Positions 34,654 to 43,811 of a DNA stretch of 64,000 nucleotides are shown piece by piece (position 1 is the first letter of the stretch; each line of letters starts with the position of its first letter). The stretch is from positions 186,001 through 250,000 of the forward strand of contig JBLXDM010000001.1 of the NCBI GenBank assembly GCA_048264125.1, in the 5' to 3' direction. The stretch comes from M1-B18 sp048264125 (GTDB lineage Bacteria > Bacillota > Clostridia > Peptostreptococcales > Natronincolaceae). A model generated the notes under the pieces. The model did no database searches. It saw only the letters and a list, made by a program, of their open reading frames with translations, and was not told the DNA's origin. A program made the translations under genes and the position numbers.

Positions 34654-35031
34654 GTGGAGATAATCATTAGTAATAAAAGCAGTAAGCCCATTTACGAGCA
34701 AATCACTTCGCAAATAAAAGCGATGATTATGAGCGGAGAACTCCAAACGGGCGATACACTTCCGTCCATGCGGGGGTTGGCAAAATCACTGCATATCAGC
34801 GTCATAACAGCCCAAAGAGCCTATGAGGATTTGCAGCGTGATGGGTTTATTGAAACGGTAACAGGACGCGGCAGTTTTGTTGCTGCCCAAAATCTGGATT
34901 TTATTCAGGAGGAACAGCAGAAAAAAGCTGAGGAGCACTTACAGGAGGCTGCCGAGATTGGTCGTACAAACGGCATTGCGTTAGAAAAACTAATCGAGCT
35001 TTTAACTCTATTTTATTTGAAGGAGGATTAA
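34654..35031 (+). CDS. GntR-family regulator (YtrA subfamily)
   Basis: This 125-residue protein has a GntR winged helix (PIYEQITSQIKAMIMSGELQ, LPSMRGLAKSLHISVITAQRAYEDLQRDGF, GRGSFVA) and only a short C-terminal helical part, which is the YtrA layout. GTG 34654 follows GGAGG by 9 bases. Genes for an ABC ATPase and permease follow at 1 bp and with 4-bp overlap, as in ytr-type operons that respond to cell-wall antibiotics. It likely represses its own operon. Confidence 0.92.
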   Translation: MEIIISNKSSKPIYEQITSQIKAMIMSGELQTGDTLPSMRGLAKSLHISVITAQRAYEDLQRDGFIETVTGRGSFVAAQNLDFIQEEQQKKAEEHLQEAAEIGRTNGIALEKLIELLTLFYLKED

Positions 35032-35032
35032 T

Positions 35033-35893
35033 ATGGACAATATTTTAGAAATAGATAATCTAACGAAAAAGTATCCTGATTTTACGTTGGACACATTGAG
35101 CTTTTCTATCCCTCAAGGGACGATTATGGGCCTGATTGGTGAAAATGGCGCCGGGAAATCAACTACAATTAATTTGATTTTGAATGAAATGAAAAATGAC
35201 GGCGGCAGGATAAAAATCTTTGGGAAAGACCATTTGGAACACGAAAGGGCCGTCAAAGAGAAAATAGGTGTTGTCTTTGATGAATGCCATTTTCCCGAAT
35301 TGTTCACCGCCAATGAAATGGAACTGTTTATGAAAGACATCTATGCAACATGGCAGCCTAAAATATATCGAGATTACCTAAAGCGGTTTGGACTCCCCTT
35401 GGATAAGCAGATTAAGGTGTATTCTAAAGGCATGAAAGTCAAATTGTCTTTTGCGGTTGCCCTTTCTCATCAGCCGCAGCTTTTGCTTTTGGATGAAGCG
35501 ACCAGCGGTTTAGACCCGGTGATGCGCGATGAAATACTGGATATCCTTTTAGAGTTTGTCCAGAACGAAAAACATGGGGTGCTTTTCTCTTCACATATCA
35601 CAGACGATTTAGAGAAAATTGCCGACTACATTACCTTCATTCATAAAGGAAAGCTGCTTTTCAGCAAAACAAAAGATGAACTGATTTATCATTACGGCGT
35701 TATCAAATGTGGAGCGGAAATGTTTAACCAAATTGAAAAAGCAGATATTATAGCCTACAGGAAACAGGATTATGAATGGCAAGTCCTTGTCGCCGATAAA
35801 GAAGAGGCTCGCCGCAAGTATAAAAATTGCCTCATTGATAGCGTTACTATTAGCGAAATCATGCTGTTCCATGTAAAGGGGGAAAAGAAATGA
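35033..35893 (+). CDS. ABC transporter ATP-binding protein
   Basis: This 286-residue ATPase has Walker A GENGAGKST, a signature region YSKGMKVKLSFAVAL (SKGM in place of SGGQ, common in this subfamily) and Walker B LLLLDEATSGLDP with the switch His in FSSHITDDL. It lies 1 bp after the GntR gene and overlaps the permease gene by 4 bp. It probably energises export or removal of a membrane-active compound. Confidence 0.93.
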   Translation: MDNILEIDNLTKKYPDFTLDTLSFSIPQGTIMGLIGENGAGKSTTINLILNEMKNDGGRIKIFGKDHLEHERAVKEKIGVVFDECHFPELFTANEMELFMKDIYATWQPKIYRDYLKRFGLPLDKQIKVYSKGMKVKLSFAVALSHQPQLLLLDEATSGLDPVMRDEILDILLEFVQNEKHGVLFSSHITDDLEKIADYITFIHKGKLLFSKTKDELIYHYGVIKCGAEMFNQIEKADIIAYRKQDYEWQVLVADKEEARRKYKNCLIDSVTISEIMLFHVKGEKK

Positions 35894-36537
35894 ACGGATT
35901 AGTTATAAAGGATTTAATCACCCTGGAAAAACAAAAGCTTTCAACAATTGGGGGGCTCCTTTTCACCGTGATTGTCTTTCTAATATTCTGGCAAGGTACG
36001 GGCGCGCTGCTTCTTGGGGCGTTGGCACTCCCCTTTTTAACCGTATTTACACCTTTTACCTTTAGGGCATCAGATGAACAATGGAATTGGGATAAATATG
36101 CGATTTCCCTGCCGGTCTCAAAAAAGCAAATTGTAGCAAGCAGATATTTGTCATGCTGCTTGATAAGCACAGTTTATTTTCTGTTTTCTCTTGTCTTGAA
36201 TATCGGCGCCTACTTTTGGTTTCAAGACCATTCAATTTCTATTCATCTGGCATCCGCATTTATTGGCTTAGGTGTATCCTTGTTTTTTGTTTTTTTACTC
36301 CTGCCGACTAGCTTCACTAAGGGTCTTGGAGTGTCGGTGTGGGTCTTGGCTATAGTAGCGATGATATACTTCGGCGCGATAGTTATTATGACAAAAACGA
36401 ACTTTGATATTTTTTCACTCTCTCCTAACCCTTCACAAATAGTGCTTCTAATAGGAATTAGTGTTGCTATCTTAATAGGGTTTTCTATTCTATCCTATAT
36501 CGTTTCTGTAGCAATGTATCGCAAAAAGCATTCGTAA
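35890..36537 (+). CDS. ABC-2 family permease
   Basis: This 215-residue protein has six membrane helices and the N-terminal MNGLVIKDLITLEKQKLS and DKYAISLPVSKKQIVASRYL segments typical of ABC-2 permeases of GntR-linked operons. Its ATG overlaps the ATPase stop. It ends the readable cassette; a fragment of a possible further gene follows. Confidence 0.88.
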   Translation: MNGLVIKDLITLEKQKLSTIGGLLFTVIVFLIFWQGTGALLLGALALPFLTVFTPFTFRASDEQWNWDKYAISLPVSKKQIVASRYLSCCLISTVYFLFSLVLNIGAYFWFQDHSISIHLASAFIGLGVSLFFVFLLLPTSFTKGLGVSVWVLAIVAMIYFGAIVIMTKTNFDIFSLSPNPSQIVLLIGISVAILIGFSILSYIVSVAMYRKKHS

Positions 36538-36631
36538 ATTAATTTCCTTATAGATTATCATTTACATCTTGGTTTATGATATATAGACTAATAATATAAA
36601 GTCGATACGATATAGACCGAGGAGGGAAAGT

Positions 36632-36744
36632 ATGAATGCGAATACTATGCAAACAAAGTATATGTTTCGTTGAGAATACTTTTGGAGGATGCTATAGAAG
36701 TGATTTTATGCATATTAGCCAAAGGCAGAAAGAATTATATTTAG
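36632..36744 (+). pseudogene. Possible frameshifted small gene
   Basis: GAGGAGGG precedes ATG 36632, but the frame stops after 13 codons. A second frame from about 36658 continues as VSLRILLEDAIEVILCILAK to TAG 36742. It may be the remains of a third gene of the cassette. No family was recognised. Confidence 0.3.
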
Positions 36745-36781
36745 GACTTTAAAAACATGCATGAAAGGGGGAGGCACTATT

Positions 36782-37849
36782 ATGAAATCAGAAGGTTTTA
36801 ATGCCCACAGCAAATATATGATATTGAAGCATGTTTTGAAAGAAAATAATGTCTCTCATACATGTAAGCTGTTTGGTATTTCCAGGACGACATTTTACAA
36901 TTGGTACAGGGCTTATCAGAAGCACGGTGTCAGTGGTTTGAAAAATAAGGAGCCCCAAAAGCCTCAAATGCCTAATAAAGTAAGTAAAACGATTGAGCGC
37001 AAAATTTTAGCGTATGTGGAGAAATACCCCGCCGATGGCCCAAAGAGGATTTACTATGAACTTAAATCAGAAAATTTTAATGTCGGAGAATCTGGAATAT
37101 ACAACGTCTTAAAGCGGAATAGCTTGTCAAGAAAAGCTCAGCGAATAACATATTCGAAAAATAAAGTACTTCAATCCAAGGTGAACCAGAATAACAAAGA
37201 AAAGACAATACTTTATGACAACGATCAAGAAGTGACTCATCCAGGTCATTTTGTAATTCAACGAATTGACTTTATCGGAAAATTTGAGGGTATTGGTAAA
37301 ATATATCAATACAGCTTTTACGATGCTTACTCTCAATTTGGTGTTGTAAAACTATATAATAAAAAGCAAGACATTGATATTTGGCATTTTTTTCAGCTGA
37401 AAATTGTGTACTTGCTTAAGACATTTAATTTAAAAATAGATCATTTAATTACTAAAAAAACAAAAGAGTTTGTATCTTACTTTGTGAAGGGTAACAAGTA
37501 TAAAGAAATCATTGAGCAATTAAATATCAAACACAGCTTCGTTGAGCATGAAAAAAGTCCTTTATTAGATACTATAGATGGTTTTAACGAATTCTTAGTC
37601 AAAGAGTTTTATAACAAAATCGGGTTGGATAGGAGCTTTGACTCTTTTGTTAAGCTTGAAAGAGCATTTCAGAAGTTTTTAAGACATTACAACTTTTCTA
37701 GGGTCATCACAAGTGGTTGTAACGCAGGAAAAGTGCCAGCAGAGATTATTCTTGAGAGAGCGGCCCAGAACAATGTGGATTTAGACACGTTGCCCCTCTG
37801 GCTTTTTGCTTTGCTGAATCAACCCAGAAGGGGTGATGACAATGAATAA
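36782..37849 (+). CDS. Transposase-derived protein with degraded DDE triad
   Basis: This 355-residue protein has an N-terminal transposase-type HTH (VSHTCKLFGISRTTFYNWY), a second HTH-like part (PADGPKRIYYELK) and an integrase-core-like domain. The first Asp is kept (RIDFIGKFEG), but the expected TDNG is TKKT (HLITKKTKEFVS) and the expected NGxVER is DTIDGFNEF, so the second and third catalytic residues are lost. No terminal inverted repeats were seen. ATG 36782 fits AAGGGGGAGG. Its stop overlaps the next gene by 8 bp. It probably acts as a domesticated DNA-binding regulator rather than a transposase; that is inference. Confidence 0.75.
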   Translation: MKSEGFNAHSKYMILKHVLKENNVSHTCKLFGISRTTFYNWYRAYQKHGVSGLKNKEPQKPQMPNKVSKTIERKILAYVEKYPADGPKRIYYELKSENFNVGESGIYNVLKRNSLSRKAQRITYSKNKVLQSKVNQNNKEKTILYDNDQEVTHPGHFVIQRIDFIGKFEGIGKIYQYSFYDAYSQFGVVKLYNKKQDIDIWHFFQLKIVYLLKTFNLKIDHLITKKTKEFVSYFVKGNKYKEIIEQLNIKHSFVEHEKSPLLDTIDGFNEFLVKEFYNKIGLDRSFDSFVKLERAFQKFLRHYNFSRVITSGCNAGKVPAEIILERAAQNNVDLDTLPLWLFALLNQPRRGDDNE

Positions 37850-39095
37850 AGCTGAATGTAGGGTTGCGGTGATTGGCGGTGGACTTTCAGGGCTTGTTAT
37901 AGCAGCGGGTCTACAAAAAAAAGGCTATAGAAATGTTACTGTATTTGAAAGAGATAATCGGGTTGGAGGTAAGCTGCAAACGATTTGGTATAAGGGTAAG
38001 TCTTATGAATTGGGTGCTGTCTTTGGTTTGCCTGTTCAGAAGCATCTGAAAGCCCTTATGAAAGCATTTAATATCAAAACAGATGGTCCAAATTTGTCGC
38101 GAGTCAATTATGATATAGACGGTAATAAGATCATGCAAATTCAGAAGGAGGAGCTTGGTGATTTTCTTAATGAAGTTGATCGCCTGCCTGATGTTTTGGA
38201 GGAGTATAAATCCTTAGAAAAGATTAACATCTGTCACCTTGAGGAGCCATTAATGCTGCCTTTTTCACAGTGGTGTGATTACCATAAGTTCAAGGTTTTG
38301 AAAAACATTTATATGCATTATTATACTAGCTATGGCTTAGGAGATATTGATACAGTTCCAGCACTTTATGTGTTGCGTATATTGAACTATGAGACTGTAA
38401 TGTCTTTTATGGAGGTGCCTGAGTTTTTTACGTGGAAAGCGGGGGTAACCTCTTTGATAGAGAGTTTAAGTCAGACCGTCAGAAATCTAAGATTGGGGCA
38501 AAATGTAACCAATATCGCTTTAACAAATGGCGGCACATTGTCTATTCACACTGAGTTTGAGGAACTGGAATTCGATCGCGTTATCATCACAGCCCCCCTT
38601 AATCAGTTTTCTAATCTTTATAATGAAGATAATCAAATGAAGGATTTTTTGAGCTACATAAAATACCAAGATTATAACGTATATACTTTTATTGTAGATA
38701 AACTTCCAAAGGGGTGTGGGTGTCTGCTAGAAAACCTGTCTACAAAAAAGAAGGGGCATATCATCCTTTGGAATTCCCGATGGGATTCAAATAATGAGGA
38801 AAATCTTTTAACGGTTTATGCCTACAATCATCCAGAAGACTCTAGGGCAACATCTTTAAAGCTAGTAGAAAGTGATTTGATAAAATTGGGTATTGAAAAT
38901 CCAAAGCTATATCATTTTAAAAGCTGGAAGCAGTGTCCTTATGTGGATCCCGATACATTACAAAAGGGATTCTATGAAAAAATGGAGGCAATGCAGGGGA
39001 AGAACAACATTTTCTTAGCGGGAGAAATTATGAGCACCGTTTCAATGGAGAACTGTATTCGATATTCAAACTACTTGATAAATCAATATTTCTAA
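37842..39095 (+). CDS. FAD-dependent oxidoreductase (amine-oxidase/protoporphyrinogen-oxidase-like)
   Basis: This 417-residue protein starts with a dinucleotide-binding motif, VAVIGGGLSGLVIAAGL, followed by VFERDNRVGGKLQTI, the FAD site of the flavin amine oxidase family. A second conserved part near the C terminus, FLAGEIMSTVSMENCIRYS, contacts the flavin. ATG 37842 fits the AGAAGGGG site. It overlaps the transposase-derived gene, so the two are coupled. A strong terminator ends this two-gene unit. The substrate is unknown. Confidence 0.85.
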   Translation: MNKAECRVAVIGGGLSGLVIAAGLQKKGYRNVTVFERDNRVGGKLQTIWYKGKSYELGAVFGLPVQKHLKALMKAFNIKTDGPNLSRVNYDIDGNKIMQIQKEELGDFLNEVDRLPDVLEEYKSLEKINICHLEEPLMLPFSQWCDYHKFKVLKNIYMHYYTSYGLGDIDTVPALYVLRILNYETVMSFMEVPEFFTWKAGVTSLIESLSQTVRNLRLGQNVTNIALTNGGTLSIHTEFEELEFDRVIITAPLNQFSNLYNEDNQMKDFLSYIKYQDYNVYTFIVDKLPKGCGCLLENLSTKKKGHIILWNSRWDSNNEENLLTVYAYNHPEDSRATSLKLVESDLIKLGIENPKLYHFKSWKQCPYVDPDTLQKGFYEKMEAMQGKNNIFLAGEIMSTVSMENCIRYSNYLINQYF

Positions 39096-39105
39096 ATTTT
39101 TATGG

Positions 39106-39150
39106 AGTTGCTAAATGAGTTTAAATCATTTTAGCAACTTTTTTATTTTC
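39106..39150 (+). terminator. Rho-independent terminator
   Basis: AGTTGCTAAATGA and TCATTTTAGCAACT pair and are followed by TTTTTTATTTT. Confidence 0.9.
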
Positions 39151-39287
39151 AAGCATAGTTTACACTTCTGCCTGCAGTAAGCATTCTTGCAAAGGATTAG
39201 GCGATGACAGTTTCTGCTTCGATAGTGTAAAGCAAACATGAAATATAAATACTATTAAACGTTGAAAATATAATGTGTATAACAATT

Positions 39288-39316
39288 TTGACAGTGCTAA
39301 TTTTTATGAATATACT
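39288..39316 (+). promoter_or_regulatory. Consensus promoter of the hypB operon
   Basis: TTGACA (39288), 17 bases, TATACT (39311). This is a near-ideal vegetative promoter about 90 bp before hypB, so the hypB-to-hypA unit is transcribed apart from the FAD oxidoreductase gene. Confidence 0.75.
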
Positions 39317-39408
39317 GAAAGTGACAAAATAATAACAATGTTAAACGAGGGTCTGAACAGTACTGGGTGAGGGCTAAAGAAATATAAGATAAAGTGGGGG
39401 ATAAAGAT

Positions 39409-40089
39409 ATGGATAGTTTTAAGGTGCTAGAAATTAAGCAAAGTGTTTTTGAAGACAATGACCAACAAGCAGATTTGCTTAGAGCAGAAATGAAAAAGGA
39501 TAAGACATTTTTGTTGAATTTGATGTCATCACCAGGCTCCGGTAAAACAACAACTGTGATAAGAACAATTGAGGCTTTGAAGGATGAAATGAGAATGGGC
39601 ATTTTAGAAGCGGATATAGACTCGGATGTGGATGCTCAGGCGGTTGCGAAAACCGGCACAAAGGTAATCCAATTACACACCGGCGGAATGTGTCATCTTG
39701 ATGCAGATATGACTAAGCAAGGTCTCTTAGGACTAGGGACGGAGGATGTTGATTTCGTGATTTTGGAAAATGTAGGTAATTTGGTATGCCCAGCAGAGTT
39801 TGATACCGGTGCATCAAAAAATGCCATGATTTTAAGTGTGCCAGAGGGAGATGACAAGCCCCTAAAATATCCCTTAATGTTTTCGATAGTTGATGTCTTG
39901 CTGGTGAATAAGATAGATGTAATTGATTATTTTGATTTTGATTTAGAAGCAGTGAAAAAACACGTGAAAAAATTAAATCCAAATATTAAGGTTATTCCAG
40001 TCTCTGCTAAAACAGGAGAGGGAATTGATGAGTGGGCCGATTGGATTCGTACAGAGGTGAAAAATTGGAAGGAAGATGTATTTAAGTAA
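39409..40089 (+). CDS. hypB: HypB-type nickel-insertion GTPase
   Basis: This 226-residue GTPase has a P-loop SSPGSGKTT, the switch region EADIDSDVDAQ, the metal-binding GGMCHLDADM (Cys-His), ENVGNLVCPAEFD and the guanine motif VNKID. It lacks the N-terminal His-rich or CxxCGC nickel store found in some HypB. It normally delivers nickel, with HypA, to NiFe hydrogenase. The start is ATG 39409, with GTGGGGG 8 bases upstream. The next genes are a large oxidoreductase, a membrane protein and hypA, but no hydrogenase. Confidence 0.95.
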   Translation: MDSFKVLEIKQSVFEDNDQQADLLRAEMKKDKTFLLNLMSSPGSGKTTTVIRTIEALKDEMRMGILEADIDSDVDAQAVAKTGTKVIQLHTGGMCHLDADMTKQGLLGLGTEDVDFVILENVGNLVCPAEFDTGASKNAMILSVPEGDDKPLKYPLMFSIVDVLLVNKIDVIDYFDFDLEAVKKHVKKLNPNIKVIPVSAKTGEGIDEWADWIRTEVKNWKEDVFK

Positions 40090-40114
40090 AACTCTATAAG
40101 GGGGGGATATACAT

Positions 40115-42811
40115 ATGGTAAAAGAGAAGGTACTTGATCTTGCCAATAAAATCAGCAGGACAAAACGTGGTTCAAAATCAGAAATTAAGCCGGAAGATCC
40201 AGAATATAAAATACTAGAGCCTGTTGTTACAGAAGAAATGGCAGAGGTAGCACTTTGTCTGGAATTACGGAAGCCGAAGAGTGCGGAAGAGGTTGCTGCT
40301 CTGTGCGGTAAATCTGTAGAGGAAACAGCAAAGCTCTTATGGGAACTAGCAGTGGCTGGGGTTTCATTTGTTAATGAAATTGATGGCGTTGATAAATACT
40401 GGCATGACCTTTGGATTCCAGGCCATATGGAAATGATGGCTAACAATAAGGAAAATGTTAAAAAGTATCCACAAATTGCCGAAGCCTTTGAAGCATATGG
40501 AAGAGTAAGAGGTCCCAAGACAGCGGGTAATTTCCCAGTAGGTTTAGGCTTAATGCGGGTTATCCCTATCGAAAAATCCATTATGGGGGAAACCAAAAGA
40601 GCATCCTATGAGGAAGTATCTAAATATCTCAACGAAAATGATCTTTTTTCAGTTTCCGACTGTTCTTGTCGTACGGCAAGAGAAGCCATGGGAGAAGGCT
40701 GCGGTCACCTGAAGGAGGATATGTGTATTCAGATGGGCCATGCTGCTGAGTACTACATTCGTACAGGTAGAGGGAGAGAGATTACCCGTGAAGAGGCAAT
40801 TGAAATTATTAATAGAGCAGAAGAGAACGGTTTGATGCATCAGATACCCAACACAGATGGGCCTGGAAAAACCCATGCAATTTGTAACTGTTGCGGGTGC
40901 TCCTGTCTGTCCTTAAGAACTGCCGGGATGTTTTTAAACACTGATATGGTACGTTCAAACTATGTTTCTCGTGTAGATAAAGAAAAATGTGTGGCCTGTG
41001 GGGAATGTGTTGAGAATTGCTGTGTAAATGCAGCAAGACTAGGTCAAAAAATTTGCACTAAAACACCTATAGTTGAAAAGCATCGCCCTCTTCCCTATGA
41101 TACTGAATGGGGCCCGGATAAATGGAATCCCGATTATCGTATTAATAGTCAGGTTGTTGTTGATACAGGCACAAGCCCCTGTAAGGCAGAATGTCCTGCA
41201 CATATTGGTATTCAGGGCTATATCAAGCTGGCTTCGCAAGGAAGATATACAGAAGCACTTGAGCTTATCAAGCAGGAAAATCCTTTCCCGGCAGTATGCG
41301 GACGTATCTGTCCAAGAAACTGCGAAACCGCCTGTACCAGAACAGATGTTGATGATCCTATCGCTATTGATGATATCAAGAAATTCATTGCAGAACAAGA
41401 TTTGAATATGAATCGTCGCTATGTACCTAAAGTAAAGCATCAATACGGCAATAAGATTGCTGTTATTGGTGCGGGGCCGTCTGGGTTATCGTGTGCTTAC
41501 TACCTAGCTGTTGATGGCTATAAGGTAACAGTGTATGAAAAGCAAAAAGTACTTGGTGGTATGCTGACATTGGGAATTCCCTCCTACAGATTGGAAAAGG
41601 ATGTGGTTAATGCAGAAATCGACATACTGAAGGATTTGGGAGTTGAGTTTAAGACAGGCATCGAAGTCGGTAAGGATATAAGTCTTAATGAATTAAGAAG
41701 CCAAGGCTTTGAAGCATTTTATCTTGCAATTGGTGCTCAAGCAGGCAGGAGGCTGGGGCTAGAAGGTGAAGATGCTGAAGGTGTTATCACTGGTGTAGAT
41801 TTCTTGAGGCAGGTCAACCTAAACGAAAAGATGGAAATGAGCGGATCGGCAATTGTAATCGGTGGTGGAAATGTTGCGATTGACGTTGCCCGAACTGCCA
41901 CACGAATTGGTGCATCACAGGTAGATATGTATTGTTTAGAAAGTAGGGAAGAAATGCCTGCACTGGCGGAAGAAATTGAAGAAGCCTTATCAGAAGCTAT
42001 TGGCATCAACAATTCTTGGGGTCCAAAACGTATTTTAATGGAAAATGGATGTGTCACCGGGGTAGAATTCAAAAAATGCATTTCTGTCTTTGATGAGAAT
42101 AGAAGGTTTAATCCTGTATTTAATGAAAATGAAACCAAAATCGTCAAGGCAAACAATGTATTGGTTTCTGTAGGTCAAGCAATAGATTGGGGCAGCTTGA
42201 TTGCAGACAGCAAAATTGAATTGAATCCCAACAGGACAATTATAGCGGATTCTGTTACTTTCCAAACCGGTGAGGCTGATGTATTTGCCGGTGGTGACGT
42301 CTTAACTGGCCCAAGGTTTGCCATTGATGCCATTGCTTTAGGCAAGGAAGCAGCAATTTCAATCCATCGCTATGTTCAACCTGGGCAAAGCTTAACTCTT
42401 GGTCGTATTAAAAGGGAATATCGTGGGTTTGATAAAGCAAACCTTAATCTTGAAGGATATGATCGTCTTCCAAGACAAAAATCAAGCCATGTTGACGGAG
42501 ATAGATCCAAAGAAACCTTTAGGGATTTACGTACTACATTTACAGAAGAACAAATGCAGAAGGAAACGGAACGTTGCCTTGGCTGCGGCGCTACCGTTGT
42601 GGATGAATATCTGTGTGTAGGATGTGGAGTCTGCGTGACAAAATGTAAGTTTGACGCAATTTCATTGGTGAGAAAATATGATGCTGCTAATATCCAGTTG
42701 AGTGAACTAAGACCTACAGTTGCAAAATACATAATTAAACGTAAGGGGAGAATTGTGGTTAAAAAGGTAAAAACCTCCTTACGTGGATTATTTGCGTTAG
42801 GAAAAAGCTAG
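40115..42811 (+). CDS. Large FAD/NAD(P)-dependent Fe-S oxidoreductase (GltD/NfnB-like core)
   Basis: This 898-residue protein has several modules. Residues 1-280 form a domain with a helical start and Cys-rich pieces (SVSDCSCRTAREAMGEGC, ICNCCGCSC). A ferredoxin-like motif follows (CVACGECVENCC), then a GltD-type Fe-S domain (CPAHIGIQGYIKLA, CGRICPRNCETAC). The flavin core has IAVIGAGPSGLSCAYYL for FAD, AIVIGGGNVAIDVARTA for NAD(P) and DVFAGGDVLTGP. The C terminus adds CLGCG and CVGCGVCVTKCKFDAI clusters. It should pass electrons between NAD(P)H and a ferredoxin-like or bound partner. AGGGGGGG precedes the ATG. The partner may be the membrane protein encoded 27 bp downstream. Confidence 0.88.
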   Translation: MVKEKVLDLANKISRTKRGSKSEIKPEDPEYKILEPVVTEEMAEVALCLELRKPKSAEEVAALCGKSVEETAKLLWELAVAGVSFVNEIDGVDKYWHDLWIPGHMEMMANNKENVKKYPQIAEAFEAYGRVRGPKTAGNFPVGLGLMRVIPIEKSIMGETKRASYEEVSKYLNENDLFSVSDCSCRTAREAMGEGCGHLKEDMCIQMGHAAEYYIRTGRGREITREEAIEIINRAEENGLMHQIPNTDGPGKTHAICNCCGCSCLSLRTAGMFLNTDMVRSNYVSRVDKEKCVACGECVENCCVNAARLGQKICTKTPIVEKHRPLPYDTEWGPDKWNPDYRINSQVVVDTGTSPCKAECPAHIGIQGYIKLASQGRYTEALELIKQENPFPAVCGRICPRNCETACTRTDVDDPIAIDDIKKFIAEQDLNMNRRYVPKVKHQYGNKIAVIGAGPSGLSCAYYLAVDGYKVTVYEKQKVLGGMLTLGIPSYRLEKDVVNAEIDILKDLGVEFKTGIEVGKDISLNELRSQGFEAFYLAIGAQAGRRLGLEGEDAEGVITGVDFLRQVNLNEKMEMSGSAIVIGGGNVAIDVARTATRIGASQVDMYCLESREEMPALAEEIEEALSEAIGINNSWGPKRILMENGCVTGVEFKKCISVFDENRRFNPVFNENETKIVKANNVLVSVGQAIDWGSLIADSKIELNPNRTIIADSVTFQTGEADVFAGGDVLTGPRFAIDAIALGKEAAISIHRYVQPGQSLTLGRIKREYRGFDKANLNLEGYDRLPRQKSSHVDGDRSKETFRDLRTTFTEEQMQKETERCLGCGATVVDEYLCVGCGVCVTKCKFDAISLVRKYDAANIQLSELRPTVAKYIIKRKGRIVVKKVKTSLRGLFALGKS

Positions 42812-42838
42812 AGTACTTAATTGAAAGGAGTGTTGTTT

Positions 42839-43750
42839 ATGTTGTTTTTTGAAGCAATCCCTTGGTATAATGCTATAATGTGGTTAGCAGTTTTGGGAAT
42901 TCTCATTGGACTAAATGAATTCATACGCTTAAGTAAATGGGGAAGTATTGCTATATTTATGGTTTTACCAGTGCTACTTACACCAGTTTGGTTCATGAAG
43001 GGCGATGAAATTACATCTTGGTTTCATTGGGTTAAGGTATACTCGGCCCTTACAGGCAGTATGATCTATATGGTTATTAGATTTACAGATTATCATAAGA
43101 AGCATAAATGGTATATCAATCTAGTGCCAGCCATCTTAGCTTTAAATATTTTAGAAGCGGCAATACGCGAATTACAGGTTGGATTAGCTGGCTTTAATGG
43201 GATGGTTGACGGGATGTATTATATCTCTGGTGGCTGGAATTACGTAAATGCTGCTGCAGGTATTCTTAGTATGCTATTAATCTGTGGTTGGGTTGGTATT
43301 TGCGGTACTACCGGTAAGCGTAAGGATATGGTGTGGCCGGATCAGACTATTATGTATATCATAGCCTACGCCGTATGGAATATTTCATATGTATATTCAT
43401 GTGCACCAGGTAACGCCTTCTATTCGGGTGTAGCTTTAAATATAGCACCAATTATTCCTGCACTATTTTGGGCGAAGGGAACTTGGATGCAAAATCGTGC
43501 ACATACTTTATCCTTCTGGATGATGTGGGTAATGACATTCCCCTATTTCTTTGCAACAGGCAGTGCTTTTAACGTAAGTGTAAGCTACAATTCCACAGCT
43601 AACTGGACCTTAGCTTGGATATCATTAGCACTCAATGGTCTGCTTGCTATTTGGCAGGTATATCGAATAGCAAAATATCGCTTAAATCCTCTTAAGGATG
43701 AAATTTGGGGCAACACAAAAGAAAACCAGAAAAGTGGCTTCATATCGTGA
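42839..43750 (+). CDS. Polytopic, aromatic-rich membrane protein of unknown function
   Basis: ATG 42839 is preferred because AAAGGAG lies 8 bases upstream. The 303-residue product has about 8 membrane helices with many Trp, Tyr and Phe (for example WYNAIMWL and WMMWVMTFPYFFATGSAF). It has few charged residues within the helices and no cofactor motif that I can name. It may belong to a DUF family (possibly DUF5692, from memory and not checked). It lies between the Fe-S flavoprotein and hypA, which suggests a metal- or redox-linked membrane role. Confidence 0.72.
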   Translation: MLFFEAIPWYNAIMWLAVLGILIGLNEFIRLSKWGSIAIFMVLPVLLTPVWFMKGDEITSWFHWVKVYSALTGSMIYMVIRFTDYHKKHKWYINLVPAILALNILEAAIRELQVGLAGFNGMVDGMYYISGGWNYVNAAAGILSMLLICGWVGICGTTGKRKDMVWPDQTIMYIIAYAVWNISYVYSCAPGNAFYSGVALNIAPIIPALFWAKGTWMQNRAHTLSFWMMWVMTFPYFFATGSAFNVSVSYNSTANWTLAWISLALNGLLAIWQVYRIAKYRLNPLKDEIWGNTKENQKSGFIS

Positions 43751-43811
43751 GGTTAGCTTATAATCTAAATGCTCCTCTGTAGAGAAAAGAATAGAACTGA
43801 GGTGATTTCAT

